From Klebsiella aerogenes KCTC 2190 (GTDB taxonomy: Bacteria > Pseudomonadota > Gammaproteobacteria > Enterobacterales > Enterobacteriaceae): a DNA stretch of 64,000 nucleotides. Positions 23,202 to 33,647 of this stretch are shown here, piece after piece. The stretch's first letter is position 1. Every line of letters starts with the position of its first letter. The position numbers and the translations under genes were made by a program. The notes under the pieces were generated by a model. That model did not search any database. It had not been told where the DNA came from and was given only the letters and a program-made list of their open reading frames with translations. The stretch lies in NCBI RefSeq assembly GCF_000215745.1, contig NC_015663.1, forward strand, positions 744,001 to 808,000. Direction: 5' to 3'.

Positions 23202-23283
23202 GAGTTATAACCAAAAGTGATTTTTTCGTCCCCGCGTCGCTGTTTACTCTGAAGATCTTTATAAGAGAAAAAAGCACAACACC

Positions 23284-24753
23284 ATGACTGATGTAATTAA
23301 CGCGACGCCTGCGGCAACCTCTGCGTCGCCCGGCGGGGAAGTAAAATGGATCGGCAGCGCGGCGGACGTCTCGCGCCTCATCAACGAAGGCAGCAGCGGG
23401 CGCAATAACGCGCGTATCGTCATGGGAATCGCCCTCGGCGGTATTTTCCTTGATGCCTACGATCTTGGCTCGCTGGCCTTCGGCCTGAAAGATATTACTC
23501 GGGAATTCAACCTGACGCCTGCCGGTACCGGGATGGTCGCCTCGGCCATCACCTTCGGCGCTATCGTTGGCGCGCTGCTCGGCGGTTATCTAACCGACAA
23601 AATTGGCCGCTACCGCGTGTTTATGGCGGATATGCTGTTCTTCGTGGTAGCGGCCATCGCCTGCGCGCTGGCGCCGAATGAATACGTCCTTACCGGCGCA
23701 CGCTTCGTGATGGGCCTGGGCGTCGGGATCGACCTGCCGGTGGCGATGGCGTTTCTCAGCGAATTCGCGAGGCTCAAAGGTCCCGGCAACAAGGCGGCCA
23801 GCGTGGCGATGTGGTGCCCAACGTGGTACGCGGCGATCAGCATTTCATATCTGCTGGTACTCTTTTTTTATGCCGTCCTGCCGGAAAGCCATAGCGACTG
23901 GCTATGGCGGATTATCCTTGGTTTTGGCGCCATCCCGGCGCTGGTGATTATCGCTATCCGTAGCCGCTACATGAGCGAATCGCCGGTGTGGGCCGCCAAC
24001 CAGGGTAACCTGCGTGAAGCTGCTTCTATTCTACGCCAGGCGTACAACATCAATGCGCACGTTGCCCAGGACGCGCTGGAAAAACCGGCGCCAAAAGTTC
24101 GTAGCGCCCAATGGAGTAACTATCTGCGCCTGTTCCGCGGTGTCTACCTGCGCCGCACGACGCTCTCTACCCTGCTATCGGTGGTTTCCTCATTTGCCTA
24201 TAACGCCGTCGCGTTCGGTCTGCCGGTGATCATCTACAGCTTCTTCGTGCAATCGATGCTGACGACGATTTTGATTTCGCTGGCGCTGAATCTGCTGTTC
24301 GCTTTCGTGGGAGGGATACTGGCGGTACGCCTGGTACCGCGCTTCGGGGCGTGGCGGATGTCGCTGGCGGGTTATGGCTGCCAGCTGACGGCGCTGCTCG
24401 GCCTGGCGCTGATTGGCCGCCCTGATGGCGCAGGTGAAGGCGTCGCTGCCGTGGCGATGCTGGCACTGTTCCTTTTCGGCCAGGGATTCGGCCCCGGCGC
24501 GCACACCATGACCTTCGCCTCGTTAAGCTATCCGACATCGCTGCGCGGCGTTGGCGTCGGGCTCAACCAGACGCTCATGCGCGGCAGCTCAACGCTTTCT
24601 TTATTCCTCTTCCCGCTGCTGGTCGCCGCGCTGGATACCCGCGTCTTCTGGATCATCGCCGCGGCGCCGCTGATTGGGCTATTGTCGCTGTTGGCTATCC
24701 GCTGGGAGCCGTCGGGCTACGACATCGACGCCGAGGATTATCAGCAGCCTTAA
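23284..24753 (+). CDS. MFS transporter, substrate unknown
   Basis: 489-aa major facilitator with 12 predicted membrane segments and a longer, hydrophilic N-terminus of about 55 residues. MFS loop 2-3 signature GGYLTDKIGRYRVF and a PESHSDWLWRIILGFG stretch typical of sugar/organic-acid porters are present. K-12 has tartrate genes (ttdR, ttdABT) in this plsY-tsaD interval, so a carboxylate or aromatic acid is a reasonable guess but not shown. No enzyme gene accompanies it. Confidence 0.85.
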   Translation: MTDVINATPAATSASPGGEVKWIGSAADVSRLINEGSSGRNNARIVMGIALGGIFLDAYDLGSLAFGLKDITREFNLTPAGTGMVASAITFGAIVGALLGGYLTDKIGRYRVFMADMLFFVVAAIACALAPNEYVLTGARFVMGLGVGIDLPVAMAFLSEFARLKGPGNKAASVAMWCPTWYAAISISYLLVLFFYAVLPESHSDWLWRIILGFGAIPALVIIAIRSRYMSESPVWAANQGNLREAASILRQAYNINAHVAQDALEKPAPKVRSAQWSNYLRLFRGVYLRRTTLSTLLSVVSSFAYNAVAFGLPVIIYSFFVQSMLTTILISLALNLLFAFVGGILAVRLVPRFGAWRMSLAGYGCQLTALLGLALIGRPDGAGEGVAAVAMLALFLFGQGFGPGAHTMTFASLSYPTSLRGVGVGLNQTLMRGSSTLSLFLFPLLVAALDTRVFWIIAAAPLIGLLSLLAIRWEPSGYDIDAEDYQQP

Positions 24754-24766
24754 TCCACGCGTAAAA

Positions 24767-24788
24767 AAGCCGCCTCGATGGGCGGCTT
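24767..24788 (-). terminator. Terminator between MFS transporter and tsaD
   Basis: Eight-bp stem AAGCCGCC / GGCGGCTT. On the minus strand it ends in six Ts, so it mainly terminates tsaD; it may also act weakly for the transporter. Confidence 0.8.
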
Positions 24789-24843
24789 CAGACTGCTGAC
24801 AAAGAAGGAAAAAGCGTGGTTTTTCCTTCTTTGTGGTTATCAG
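24788..24843 (-). repeat. Dispersed 56-bp palindromic repeat, copy B
   Basis: Reverse-complement copy of the element at 12647-12702, 55 of 56 bases identical. It has the same 15-bp stem. Its outer end supplies the tsaD stop codon (TGA, 24840-24842), so it abuts and slightly enters the gene. Confidence 0.85.
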
Positions 24844-25853
24844 GCGGCCGGCAGTTCCGCCAACGGCCAGCGCGGCCGCACGGTAACGCCGAGGCCGGCA
24901 TTGCCGCCGCCCTGCAGGCGGACCATCCCGGCGTAAGCGATCATCGCACCGTTGTCGGTACAGAACTCAGGGCGGGCATAAAACACTTCGCCGCCGCGTT
25001 TGCTCATCATTTCCGCCAGCTTCGCGCGCAGCGTACGGTTAGCGCTCACGCCCCCCGCCATCACCAGACGCTTAAAGCCGGTTTGCTCCAGCGCGCGGCG
25101 GCATTTAATCATCAGCGTATCGACAACCGCGTCTTCAAATGCGCGGGCGATATCGGCACGGGTTTGCTCATCGTCGCCGTTGTTACGAATGGTATTGGCG
25201 GCGAAGGTCTTCAGACCGGAGAAGCTGAAATCGAGCCCCGGACGATCGGTCATCGGCCGCGGGAAGACGAAGCGACCTTCCGTGCCCTGGGACGCCATTT
25301 TCGACAGCATCGGTCCGCCGGGATAATCCAGCCCCAGCAGTTTCGCCGTCTTATCAAAGGCTTCGCCAGCGGCATCGTCGATTGACTCGCCCAACAGCTC
25401 ATACTGACCAATGCCGGTGACGCTAATCAGCTGGGTGTGGCCGCCGGAAACCAGCAGAGCGACGAACGGGAACGCCGGCGGGTTATCTTCCAGCATCGGC
25501 GCCAGCAGATGCCCTTCCATATGGTGTACCGGGATCGCCGGCACGTTCCAGGCGAACGCCAGGGAGCGGCCAACGGTCGCGCCGACCAGCAGCGCGCCCA
25601 CCAGGCCAGGGCCTGCCGTATAGGCGACGGCATCAATATCTTTCGCCGTCAGGCCCGCCTCTTTGAGCGCCGCCTGGATCAGCGGAACGGTTTTACGTAC
25701 GTGGTCGCGCGACGCCAGCTCAGGCACCACGCCGCCGTAGTCAGCATGTAATTTCACCTGACTATACAGCTGGTTGGCTAACAGACCTTGTTTATCGTCG
25801 TAAATAGCGATGCCGGTTTCATCGCAGGATGTTTCAATTCCCAGTACACGCAT
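24840..25853 (-). CDS. tsaD: tRNA N6-adenosine threonylcarbamoyltransferase TsaD
   Basis: Catalytic subunit for t6A37 synthesis in ANN-decoding tRNAs, working with TsaB, TsaC and TsaE. 337 aa. ASKHA fold with [13 protein letters not shown] at the start, the metal-binding [13 protein letters not shown] near residue 110, and [20 protein letters not shown] precedes the ATG. Divergent from rpsU, as in E. coli. Confidence 0.97.
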   Translation of the reverse strand: MRVLGIETSCDETGIAIYDDKQGLLANQLYSQVKLHADYGGVVPELASRDHVRKTVPLIQAALKEAGLTAKDIDAVAYTAGPGLVGALLVGATVGRSLAFAWNVPAIPVHHMEGHLLAPMLEDNPPAFPFVALLVSGGHTQLISVTGIGQYELLGESIDDAAGEAFDKTAKLLGLDYPGGPMLSKMASQGTEGRFVFPRPMTDRPGLDFSFSGLKTFAANTIRNNGDDEQTRADIARAFEDAVVDTLMIKCRRALEQTGFKRLVMAGGVSANRTLRAKLAEMMSKRGGEVFYARPEFCTDNGAMIAYAGMVRLQGGGNAGLGVTVRPRWPLAELPAA

Positions 25854-25962
25854 GAGTTGTTTTACCTCGTTTCAATACCGCGCAGTGTAGGACCAATGAC
25901 CGGCGATGTAAAACTTTGCTCACCCCTGGTGTTCTCTTCGTGTATACTCCTCACCCTTATAA

Positions 25963-26307
<345 letters not shown>

Positions 26308-26352
26308 TCTGTTGAGAGCGAAGCTCTCAATTCAGACCGAGTTGTAGTTGTA

Positions 26353-26387
26353 AGGCCGTGCTTCCGAAAGGAATGCGCGGCTTATTT
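26353..26387 (+). terminator. Attenuating terminator between rpsU and dnaG
   Basis: Stem GCCGTGC-TTCC / GGAA-TGCGCGGC with a GAAA loop and one bulge, then TTATTTT. A second small hairpin (GAGAGC / GCTCTC) follows the rpsU stop. In E. coli a terminator at this place keeps DnaG far below S21 levels. Confidence 0.8.
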
Positions 26388-26484
26388 TCGTTTATGCATT
26401 AGCAGATACACGAGATCGTTCAAACTGTCTTCAGGCAATACATCGAGGCCGTTTGCAGGATGCAGTGTATAGATTACGGGGCAT

Positions 26485-28230
26485 ATGGCTGGACGAATCC
26501 CACGCGTATTTATCAATGACCTGCTGGCGCGCACCGACATCATCGATCTGATCGATGCTCGGGTGAAGCTGAAAAAGCAGGGCAAGAATTATCACGCGTG
26601 TTGTCCATTCCATAACGAAAAAACCCCCTCCTTCACCGTCAACGGTGAAAAACAGTTTTACCATTGCTTCGGCTGCGGTGCGCACGGCAACGCCATCGAC
26701 TTTCTGATGAACTACGACAAGCTCGAGTTCGTCGAAACCGTCGAAGAGCTGGCCGCCATGCACAACCTTGAAGTGCCCTATGAAGCAGGTAATGGACCGA
26801 GCCAGATAGAACGGCATCAGCGGCAAAATCTCTATCAGCTGCTGGACGGTCTGAACACGTTTTACCAACAGTCTCTGAATCAACCCGCCGCCGAACCCGC
26901 GCGCCAGTATCTGGCAAAACGCGGCTTAAGCAGCGAGGTGATTACCCGCTTCGCAATAGGCTTCGCTCCCCCTGGCTGGGATAACGTTTTAAAACGTTTT
27001 GGCGGCAATCAGGAAAACCGCCAGTCGCTTATTGATGCGGGCATGCTGGTCACCAACGATCAGGGGCGCAGTTACGACCGCTTCCGCGAACGGGTGATGT
27101 TCCCGATCCGCGATAAGCGAGGCCGGGTGATTGGTTTTGGCGGGCGCGTGCTGGGCGATGCGCTGCCAAAATACCTGAACTCTCCGGAGACCGATATTTT
27201 CCATAAAGGCCGCCAGCTGTACGGCCTGTATGAAGCGCAGCAGGATAACGCCGAACCTCAGCGTCTGCTGGTGGTCGAAGGCTATATGGACGTCGTCGCG
27301 CTGGCGCAGTACGGCATTAATTATGCCGTGGCCTCGCTGGGCACCTCGACGACCGCCGACCACATTCAGCTGTTGTTCCGGGCGACCAATCAGGTCATCT
27401 GCTGTTACGACGGCGACCGGGCTGGCCGCGACGCGGCATGGCGCGCGCTGGAAACGGCGCTGCCGTATATGACCGATGGCCGCCAGCTGCGTTTTATGTT
27501 TTTACCTGATGGCGAAGACCCGGATACGCTGGTGCGTCAAGAGGGCAAAGAGGCGTTTGAAGCGCGGATGGAGCAGGCACAGCCGCTCTCCACGTTTTTG
27601 TTTAATAGCCTGATGCCGCAGGTCGACCTGAGCACTCCGGATGGGCGCGCGCAGCTGAGCACGCTGGCGCTGCCGCTGATTACCCAAGTGCCGGGCGAAA
27701 CGCTGCGCATCTATTTGCGTCAGGAGCTGGGTAACAAGCTGGGTATTCTGGATGACGCCCAGCTTGAACGTTTAATGCCGAAACAGGCGGAAAATAGCGC
27801 TCAACGCCCGGCGCCGCAGCTAAAACGCACGACCATGCGTATACTTATAGGGTTACTGGTGCAGAACCCCGATCTGGCGCCGCTGGTTCCGCCCTTGACG
27901 GGTCTGGATCAGCAGAAGATGCCAGGACTTGGTTTATTCAGCGAACTGGTCAATACGTGTCTGGCGCAGCCAGGTCTGACCACCGGGCAACTTTTAGAAC
28001 AGTATCGCGGGACAAATGAAGCAGCAACCCTTGAAAAACTGTCGATGTGGGACGATATAGCAGATAAGGATATCGCTGAACAAACCTTCACCGACTCGCT
28101 CAACCATATGTTTGACTCACTGCTGGAACTGCGACAAGAAGAGTTGATAGCTCGCGATCGCACACACGGTTTAAGCAGTGAGGAGCGCCGGGAACTCTGG
28201 ACTATCAGCCAGGAGCTGGCCAAAAAATGA
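26485..28230 (+). CDS. dnaG: DNA primase
   Basis: Synthesises RNA primers at the replication fork. 581 aa, E. coli length. N-terminal CHC2 zinc finger (CPFHNEKTPSF ... HCFGCGAHGN, residues about 40-70), central TOPRIM core (VVEGYMDVVAL, YDGDRAGRDAA), and C-terminal helicase-binding domain (from about 450). Middle gene of the macromolecular-synthesis operon. Confidence 0.98.
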   Translation: MAGRIPRVFINDLLARTDIIDLIDARVKLKKQGKNYHACCPFHNEKTPSFTVNGEKQFYHCFGCGAHGNAIDFLMNYDKLEFVETVEELAAMHNLEVPYEAGNGPSQIERHQRQNLYQLLDGLNTFYQQSLNQPAAEPARQYLAKRGLSSEVITRFAIGFAPPGWDNVLKRFGGNQENRQSLIDAGMLVTNDQGRSYDRFRERVMFPIRDKRGRVIGFGGRVLGDALPKYLNSPETDIFHKGRQLYGLYEAQQDNAEPQRLLVVEGYMDVVALAQYGINYAVASLGTSTTADHIQLLFRATNQVICCYDGDRAGRDAAWRALETALPYMTDGRQLRFMFLPDGEDPDTLVRQEGKEAFEARMEQAQPLSTFLFNSLMPQVDLSTPDGRAQLSTLALPLITQVPGETLRIYLRQELGNKLGILDDAQLERLMPKQAENSAQRPAPQLKRTTMRILIGLLVQNPDLAPLVPPLTGLDQQKMPGLGLFSELVNTCLAQPGLTTGQLLEQYRGTNEAATLEKLSMWDDIADKDIAEQTFTDSLNHMFDSLLELRQEELIARDRTHGLSSEERRELWTISQELAKK

Positions 28231-28380
28231 ATTTAACGGCTTAAGTGCCGAATATCGATCGGGAAGCCCCCGACAGCCGCGCTGAGGCGCAGCGGCAATA
28301 ATATAAGTACGCCCTCGCTTTAAATGTTGGCAGTTCGTCTGCCTGCACCAATCAAACGAATTAAGTGTGGATACCGTCTT

Positions 28381-30225
28381 ATGGAGCAAAACCCGCAGTC
28401 ACAGCTGAAGCTTCTTGTCCAACGTGGTAAGGAGCAAGGCTATCTGACCTATGCCGAGGTCAATGACCATCTGCCGGAAGATATCGTCGACTCCGATCAG
28501 ATCGAAGACATCATCCAAATGATCAACGACATGGGTATTCAGGTGATGGAAGAAGCACCGGATGCCGATGATCTGCTGCTTGCTGAAACCTCCAATAATA
28601 CCGATGAAGACGCAGAAGAAGCGGCGGCCCAGGTGCTGTCGAGCGTTGAATCTGAAATTGGCCGTACGACCGACCCGGTGCGCATGTACATGCGCGAAAT
28701 GGGTACCGTTGAACTGCTGACCCGCGAAGGCGAAATCGACATCGCTAAACGCATCGAAGACGGGATCAACCAGGTCCAGTGCTCCGTTGCGGAATATCCG
28801 GAAGCCATCACCTATCTGCTGGAACAGTACGATCGCGTCGAAGCTGAAGAAGCTCGCCTGTCTGACCTCATCACCGGCTTCGTCGATCCGAACGCTGAAG
28901 AAGATATGGCGCCGACCGCCACTCACGTCGGTTCCGAGCTGTCTCAGGAAGAGATGGACGACGACGAAGATGAAGAAGAAGATGATGACGACGACAACAG
29001 CGATGACGATAACAGCATCGACCCGGAGCTGGCCCGCGAGAAATTCGCCGAGCTGCGCACCCAGTACGAGCTGACTCGCGACACCATCAAAGCGAAAGGT
29101 CGCAGCCACGCCGCCGCGCAGGAAGAGATCCTCAAGCTGTCCGAGGTCTTCAAACAGTTCCGCCTGGTGCCGAAACAGTTCGATTACCTGGTCAACAGCA
29201 TGCGCAGCATGATGGATCGCGTTCGTACTCAAGAACGTATCATCATGAAGCTGTGCGTTGAACAGTGCAAAATGCCGAAGAAAAACTTCATCACCCTGTT
29301 CACCGGCAACGAAACCAGCGAAACCTGGTTCAACGCCGCCGTGGCGATGAACAAGCCGTGGTCCGAGAAGCTGCATGACGTTAAAGAAGACGTTCAGCGC
29401 GGCCTGCAGAAACTGCAGCAGATTGAAGAAGAAACCGGTCTGACCATCGAGCAGGTTAAAGATATCAACCGTCGCATGTCCATCGGCGAAGCGAAAGCCC
29501 GTCGTGCGAAGAAAGAGATGGTTGAAGCGAACTTACGTCTGGTTATTTCTATCGCCAAGAAATACACCAACCGCGGTCTGCAGTTCCTCGACCTGATTCA
29601 GGAAGGCAACATCGGCCTGATGAAAGCGGTAGATAAGTTTGAATACCGTCGTGGCTACAAGTTCTCCACCTACGCGACCTGGTGGATCCGTCAGGCTATC
29701 ACCCGTTCCATCGCGGATCAGGCGCGCACCATCCGTATTCCGGTGCATATGATTGAGACTATCAACAAGCTCAACCGTATCTCCCGCCAGATGCTGCAGG
29801 AAATGGGCCGCGAGCCGACGCCGGAAGAGCTGGCTGAGCGCATGCTGATGCCGGAAGACAAAATCCGTAAGGTGCTGAAAATCGCCAAAGAGCCAATCTC
29901 CATGGAAACGCCGATCGGCGACGATGAAGATTCGCATCTGGGTGACTTCATCGAGGATACCACCCTCGAGCTGCCGCTGGATTCTGCGACCACCGAAAGC
30001 CTGCGTGCGGCAACGCACGACGTACTGGCGGGCCTCACCGCTCGTGAAGCGAAAGTGCTGCGTATGCGTTTCGGTATCGACATGAACACCGACCACACGC
30101 TGGAAGAAGTAGGTAAACAGTTCGACGTTACCCGCGAACGTATTCGTCAGATCGAAGCGAAGGCGCTGCGTAAACTGCGCCACCCAAGCCGTTCTGAAGT
30201 GCTGCGTAGCTTCCTCGACGATTAA
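28381..30225 (+). CDS. rpoD: RNA polymerase sigma factor 70
   Basis: Housekeeping sigma factor. 614 aa from the ATG at 28381 ([16 protein letters not shown]); a longer frame upstream is not conserved. Region 1.1 at the N-terminus, an acidic run of Asp/Glu near residues 190-210 in the non-conserved region, region 2 ([29 protein letters not shown]), region 3, and region 4 helix-turn-helix ([19 protein letters not shown]). Downstream of dnaG by 150 bases. Confidence 0.98.
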   Translation: MEQNPQSQLKLLVQRGKEQGYLTYAEVNDHLPEDIVDSDQIEDIIQMINDMGIQVMEEAPDADDLLLAETSNNTDEDAEEAAAQVLSSVESEIGRTTDPVRMYMREMGTVELLTREGEIDIAKRIEDGINQVQCSVAEYPEAITYLLEQYDRVEAEEARLSDLITGFVDPNAEEDMAPTATHVGSELSQEEMDDDEDEEEDDDDDNSDDDNSIDPELAREKFAELRTQYELTRDTIKAKGRSHAAAQEEILKLSEVFKQFRLVPKQFDYLVNSMRSMMDRVRTQERIIMKLCVEQCKMPKKNFITLFTGNETSETWFNAAVAMNKPWSEKLHDVKEDVQRGLQKLQQIEEETGLTIEQVKDINRRMSIGEAKARRAKKEMVEANLRLVISIAKKYTNRGLQFLDLIQEGNIGLMKAVDKFEYRRGYKFSTYATWWIRQAITRSIADQARTIRIPVHMIETINKLNRISRQMLQEMGREPTPEELAERMLMPEDKIRKVLKIAKEPISMETPIGDDEDSHLGDFIEDTTLELPLDSATTESLRAATHDVLAGLTAREAKVLRMRFGIDMNTDHTLEEVGKQFDVTRERIRQIEAKALRKLRHPSRSEVLRSFLDD

Positions 30226-30246
30226 TCGTCGCGCTGCAAAGAGAGT

Positions 30247-30274
30247 AAAAAGCTCCCCGCGGGGAGCTTTTTTT
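30247..30274. terminator. Bidirectional terminator between rpoD and mug
   Basis: Perfect palindrome AAAAAGCTCCCC / GGGGAGCTTTTT with a GC centre. It serves rpoD and convergent mug. Confidence 0.92.
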
Positions 30275-30294
30275 ATGCCTGCTATCGGGCGCCA

Positions 30295-30801
30295 TCACCG
30301 CCCTCGCCCCGCCAGCGCCTCATCCAGTTCGCGATAGGCTTCAACCAGCTTGTCCAGCGTCGCCCGGTTCAAACCGCTGGGATTGGGCAGCACCCAGATT
30401 TCGGTTTCACCGATGGTCGCTTCCTGCTTTCCCCACTTTGCGCCACGCACCCTGAACGCCTGCTCATAGGCCTGCTTGCCGAGCACCGCCAGCGCCTGCG
30501 GCTGATAGTCCTGGATTTTGCTTATTAGCTCCTGCGCGCCATTACGCAGCTCCAGCAGGGCAACCTCGCTGGCCTGTACCGTCGGCCGCTCAACCAGCAT
30601 GGTGATACCGCAGCCGGTATCCAGTAGATGCTGCTCCTCTTCCGGCATCAGCTGTCGCTCGGTGAACCCCGCCTGGTGAATGACCTTCCAGAAACGATTG
30701 CCGGGATGGGCAAAATGGAACCCCGTATGCGCGGAGGACTTCCCCGGATTGATCCCGCAAAAGACCACCCGCAGCCCCGGCGCCAGGACATCACTAATCA
30801 T
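30295..30801 (-). CDS. mug: G/U mismatch-specific DNA glycosylase
   Basis: Removes uracil or ethenocytosine opposite guanine. 168 aa, E. coli length. Catalytic motif [20 protein letters not shown] near residue 16 and [11 protein letters not shown] near residue 138 are characteristic. GGAG lies seven bases before the ATG. Divergent from the tRNA-Ile2 gene. Confidence 0.96.
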   Translation of the reverse strand: MISDVLAPGLRVVFCGINPGKSSAHTGFHFAHPGNRFWKVIHQAGFTERQLMPEEEQHLLDTGCGITMLVERPTVQASEVALLELRNGAQELISKIQDYQPQALAVLGKQAYEQAFRVRGAKWGKQEATIGETEIWVLPNPSGLNRATLDKLVEAYRELDEALAGRGR

Positions 30802-30926
30802 AATTTCTCCGGCTGAATGACTAAAAAGCTGATTATAAAGGATTGAAAATGCATTGTTTATAAAAACAGCAGCCGAGCGCTTTACGCTGGATTGCAGCGT
30901 GCAGTTACATTATAATCCCTCGCCAC

Positions 30927-31002
30927 GGCCCCTTAGCTCAGTGGTTAGAGCAGGCGACTCATAATCGCTTGGTCGTTGGTTCAAACCCAACAGGGGCCAC
31001 CA
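30927..31002 (+). tRNA. ileX: tRNA-Ile2 (anticodon CAT, lysidine-modified)
   Basis: 76 bases including encoded CCA. Acceptor stem GGCCCCT / AGGGGCC, D-arm AGCTCAGTGGTTAGAGC, anticodon loop CTCATAA giving CAT, T-arm GTTGG-TTCAAAC-CCAAC. Sequence and position next to mug match E. coli ileX, whose C34 is modified to lysidine so it reads AUA as isoleucine. A TATAAT -10 box lies at 30911-30916. It is intact although it is the integration site of the prophage remnant. Confidence 0.96.
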
Positions 31003-31005
31003 AAT
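30957..31005 (+). repeat. Left attachment repeat (attL) within tRNA-Ile2
   Basis: 49 bases from the anticodon arm to three bases past the CCA recur at 39320-39368 with a single mismatch (A at 30985, G at 39348). This is the footprint of a tyrosine-recombinase integration into the tRNA 3' half. Confidence 0.92.
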
Positions 31006-31028
31006 TTTAGTTTTAAAATCATATAATT

Positions 31029-31055
31029 AAGCCACTCGAAAGAGTGGCTTTTTTG
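31029..31055 (+). terminator. Terminator after tRNA-Ile2
   Basis: Nine-bp stem AAGCCACTC / GAGTGGCTT with GAAA loop and a T-run. It lies on the island side of attL, so it is prophage-derived and now ends the host tRNA transcript. Confidence 0.88.
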
Positions 31056-31148
31056 TTTTCTGTTTTTTAAGTAGCGATGAAATGGCGGTAGATTTTTTCC
31101 CGCCATTTTCCTGAGCACATAAAAAACCCGCACGCGGCGCAATGCCGT

Positions 31149-31620
31149 TCACTTAAGCGGAGCGGCATGAGAGTTCACCGGATAGCGGGTTTTTGACATC
31201 TTAACCGCCCTCGGCCTTGATGGTCGGGGGCGTTTTGTTATGAATACCACCTCAAGATTTCCACGCAGGTGCTCCAGCCGTCTCGGGATGGTTCCCGGCG
31301 ATACCGTATTGCCCAGTACTATCATTTTCGTCGCGATAAACTAGAACGCGAACTTAAAGCTTATTTCTGAGGGCGCTTTCCTGTGTTTCTCCGCCGCCCT
31401 TGTCGACTCACGCCGTATCAGATTATAGGCCAGTAACATTCCCCATACCTCCTGCTCCAGCAGGTCAACTTTACGGCTTCTCAGCACCAGCGCATTATCC
31501 AGAAGACTGCTTTTCAGGTTTCTGAACCCGACCTCGATTTCCCAGAGTGAATGATAAAGCTCTGTCACATCCTTTGCCCGATACCGCACAGGGCTGGCGA
31601 GTTGTTCAACAAAGGACGCA
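31149..31620 (-). pseudogene. IS4-family transposase fragment with internal stop
   Basis: C-terminal piece of an IS4-type transposase. It contains the YREK-like region (LWEIEVGFRNLKSSL), QEVWGMLLAYNLIRRE and, after an in-frame TAG at 31341-31343, the continuing tail SPGTIPRRLEHLRG ... RPRPSRPRAVKM, ending at 31149. The TAG probably replaced CAG (usual FACQFIA). The 5' end is lost at the junction with the phage terminase near 31600-31640. A GC-rich AAAACCCGC-type end lies at about 31120. Confidence 0.8.
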
Positions 31621-31639
31621 GCAGTATCGCCGAGCGTAC

Positions 31640-32405
31640 CAATATCAGTCATACCGTGCTTGCCGGTGGCTGCACGTTGTTTGACCTTAACCAGCTCAAA
31701 CGCGAAAACAGCACAGAAGACTTTAAAAATCTGTTTATGTGCGAATCTGTCGACGACAAAGCGTCGGTGTTCCCGTTCGAAGAGCTACAACGCTGCATGG
31801 TCGACATGATGGAATCATGGAAAGACTTTGCCCCGTTCGCCGATTATCCATTCGGATCCCGCCCGGTCTGGATTGGCTACGACCCGTCACACACTGGCGA
31901 CAGCGCCGGGTGCGTCGTACTTGCTCCGCCGGTGGTCTCGGGTGGCAAGTTCCGCATGCTGGAGCGCCATCAGTGGAAAGGCATGGACTTTGCCGCGCAG
32001 GCAGAGGGGATCCGCAAGCTGACAGAGAAATATAACGTTGAATACATCGGCATTGACGCGACCGGCCTCGGCCTCGACGTTTATCAGTTGGTACTCTAAT
32101 TCTTCCCGGCAGCGCGCGGTATCCGTTACACACCTGAAATGAAAACCGCAATGGTGCTCAAGGCAAAAGACACCATTCGCCGCGGCTGTCTGGAATATGA
32201 CGCCGGGGCAACCGCCGTCACGCAGTCGTTTATGTCCATCCGCAAAACCATGACCAGCAGCGGGAGCAGCGCCACCTATGAGGCCAGCCGCACCGAGGAA
32301 GCCAGTCACGCCGATATCGCATGGGCAACCATGCATGCCCTGTTAAACGAACCGCTTTCTGCCGGTAGCGGCATGCAGCCTAAATCTATTCTGGAGTTCA
32401 ATTAA
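31640..32405 (+). pseudogene. P2 gpP-like terminase ATPase, truncated, with nonsense codon
   Basis: Similar to phage P2 large terminase subunit P. Recognisable: LAGGCTLFDLNQLKRENS, FKNLFMCE, SVFPFEELQRCMVD, the nuclease-domain WIGYDPSHTGDSAG and EYIGIDATGLG. The N-terminal ATPase half is missing, cut by the IS4 remnant. A TAA at 32097-32099 stands where CAA (Gln) is expected; the frame continues as FFPAARGIRYTPEMK to the natural end ILEFN at 32405. Followed after two bases by the portal gene, as in P2. Confidence 0.85.
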
Positions 32406-32407
32406 AA

Positions 32408-33453
32408 ATGGGTAAGCAAAAATCCCGTAAAGCCGCTGCGCAAAAGGCCAGCAAGTCACAGCAACTAACCGCCAGCGCACCGCCAAAAACAACAGCGTTC
32501 ACCTTCGGTGAGCCAGTGCCGGTACTCGATAAGCGCGATATTCTGGATTATGTCGAGTGCATCAGTAACGGCAAATGGTACGAGCCGCCGGTCAGTTTCT
32601 CCGGGCTGGCAAAGAGCCTGCGATCTGCCGTACATCACAGCTCACCGATTTATGTTAAGCGCAATGTGCTCGCCGGTACCTATATCCCGCCCCCGTTGCT
32701 GTCTCGTCAGGATTTCAGCCGCTTTGCGCTCGACTATCTGGTATTCGGTAACGCCTTTCTTGAGCAACGTCACAGCGTCACCGGCCAGTTAATCAGGTTG
32801 CTGGCCTCACCGGCTAAATATACCCGGCGCGGGGTCGACGACTCGGTTTTCTGGTTTGTGGAAAACTTCACTCAGCCTCACGAATTCGCCCCTGATACGG
32901 TTTTTCACCTGCTGGAGCCCGACATCAATCAGGAGATTTACGGCTTGCCGGAATATCTCAGCGCGCTTAATTCCGCTTGGCTGAATGAATCCGCGACACT
33001 ATTTCGCCGCAAGTATTACCAGAACGGCGCGCACGCAGGTTACATCTGTATGTGACCGACCCGGCGCAGAGCGCGACCGACGTCGAATCGCTGCGCGAGG
33101 CGATGCGTAACTCGAAGGGGCTCGGCAACTTTAAAAACCTGTTTTTCTACGCTCCCGGCGGGAAACCGGACGGCATCAAAATCGTGCCACTGAGCGAAGT
33201 CGCCACAAAGGATGATTTTTTTAACATCAAGAAAGCCAGCGCCGCCGACCTGATGGACGCGCACCGCGTACCGTTCCAGCTCATGGGCGGCAAGCCCGAG
33301 AATATCGGTTCACTCGGTGACGTTGAGAAAGAGGCAAAAGTCTTTGTGCGTAACGACCTGTCGCCACTACAGGACAGATTCAGGGAGGTAAACGACTGGC
33401 TCGGCACGGAAGTCATCAGGTTTAAAAATTACAGCCTCGATAACCCGGAATAA
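32408..33453 (+). pseudogene. P2 gpQ-like portal protein, frameshifted
   Basis: Near full-length portal gene (about 348 codons) of the P2 Q family, in two frames. The first part reads to YYQNGAHAGYI; near 33048 one C is missing, so the first frame stops at 33055 and the rest (VTDPAQSATDVESLREAMRN to FKNYSLDNPE) continues in another frame to 33453. Family-typical: PLLSRQDFSRFALDYLVFGN, HLLEPDINQEIYGLPEYL, MDAHRVPFQLMGGKPENIG. Confidence 0.87.
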
Positions 33454-33628
33454 TCATCCCCAAGCCGCCGCGATGATGGCTTTTTCATATCCCGCTATCA
33501 TCACGCCTCAGACGCGCCACACGCGCACGACCACAATCGACCACAACGAGCCAACAGCGACCACGACAGCGCCGTCACGACGCGCTCAGACGATAATATT
33601 TAATAATGCGCACCACCGCTGGCGCGCA

Positions 33629-33647
33629 ATGCTTTCCCCGCCACGCC
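33629..33647 (-). other. P2-like cos site
   Basis: Read on the minus strand the 19-mer is GGCGTGGCGGGGAAAGCAT. From memory the P2/P4 cohesive end is GGCGAGGCGGGGAAAGCAC, which would give 17 of 19 identical. It lies 176 bases past the end of the portal gene, where P2 has cos next to Q. The flanking 342-base spacer is rich in CGACCAC-type short repeats and otherwise holds no gene. Confidence 0.75.

Noticed and set aside
28960..29020. Repetitive GAC/GAA tract
   Set aside because: It encodes the natural acidic run of sigma-70 and is not a DNA repeat element.
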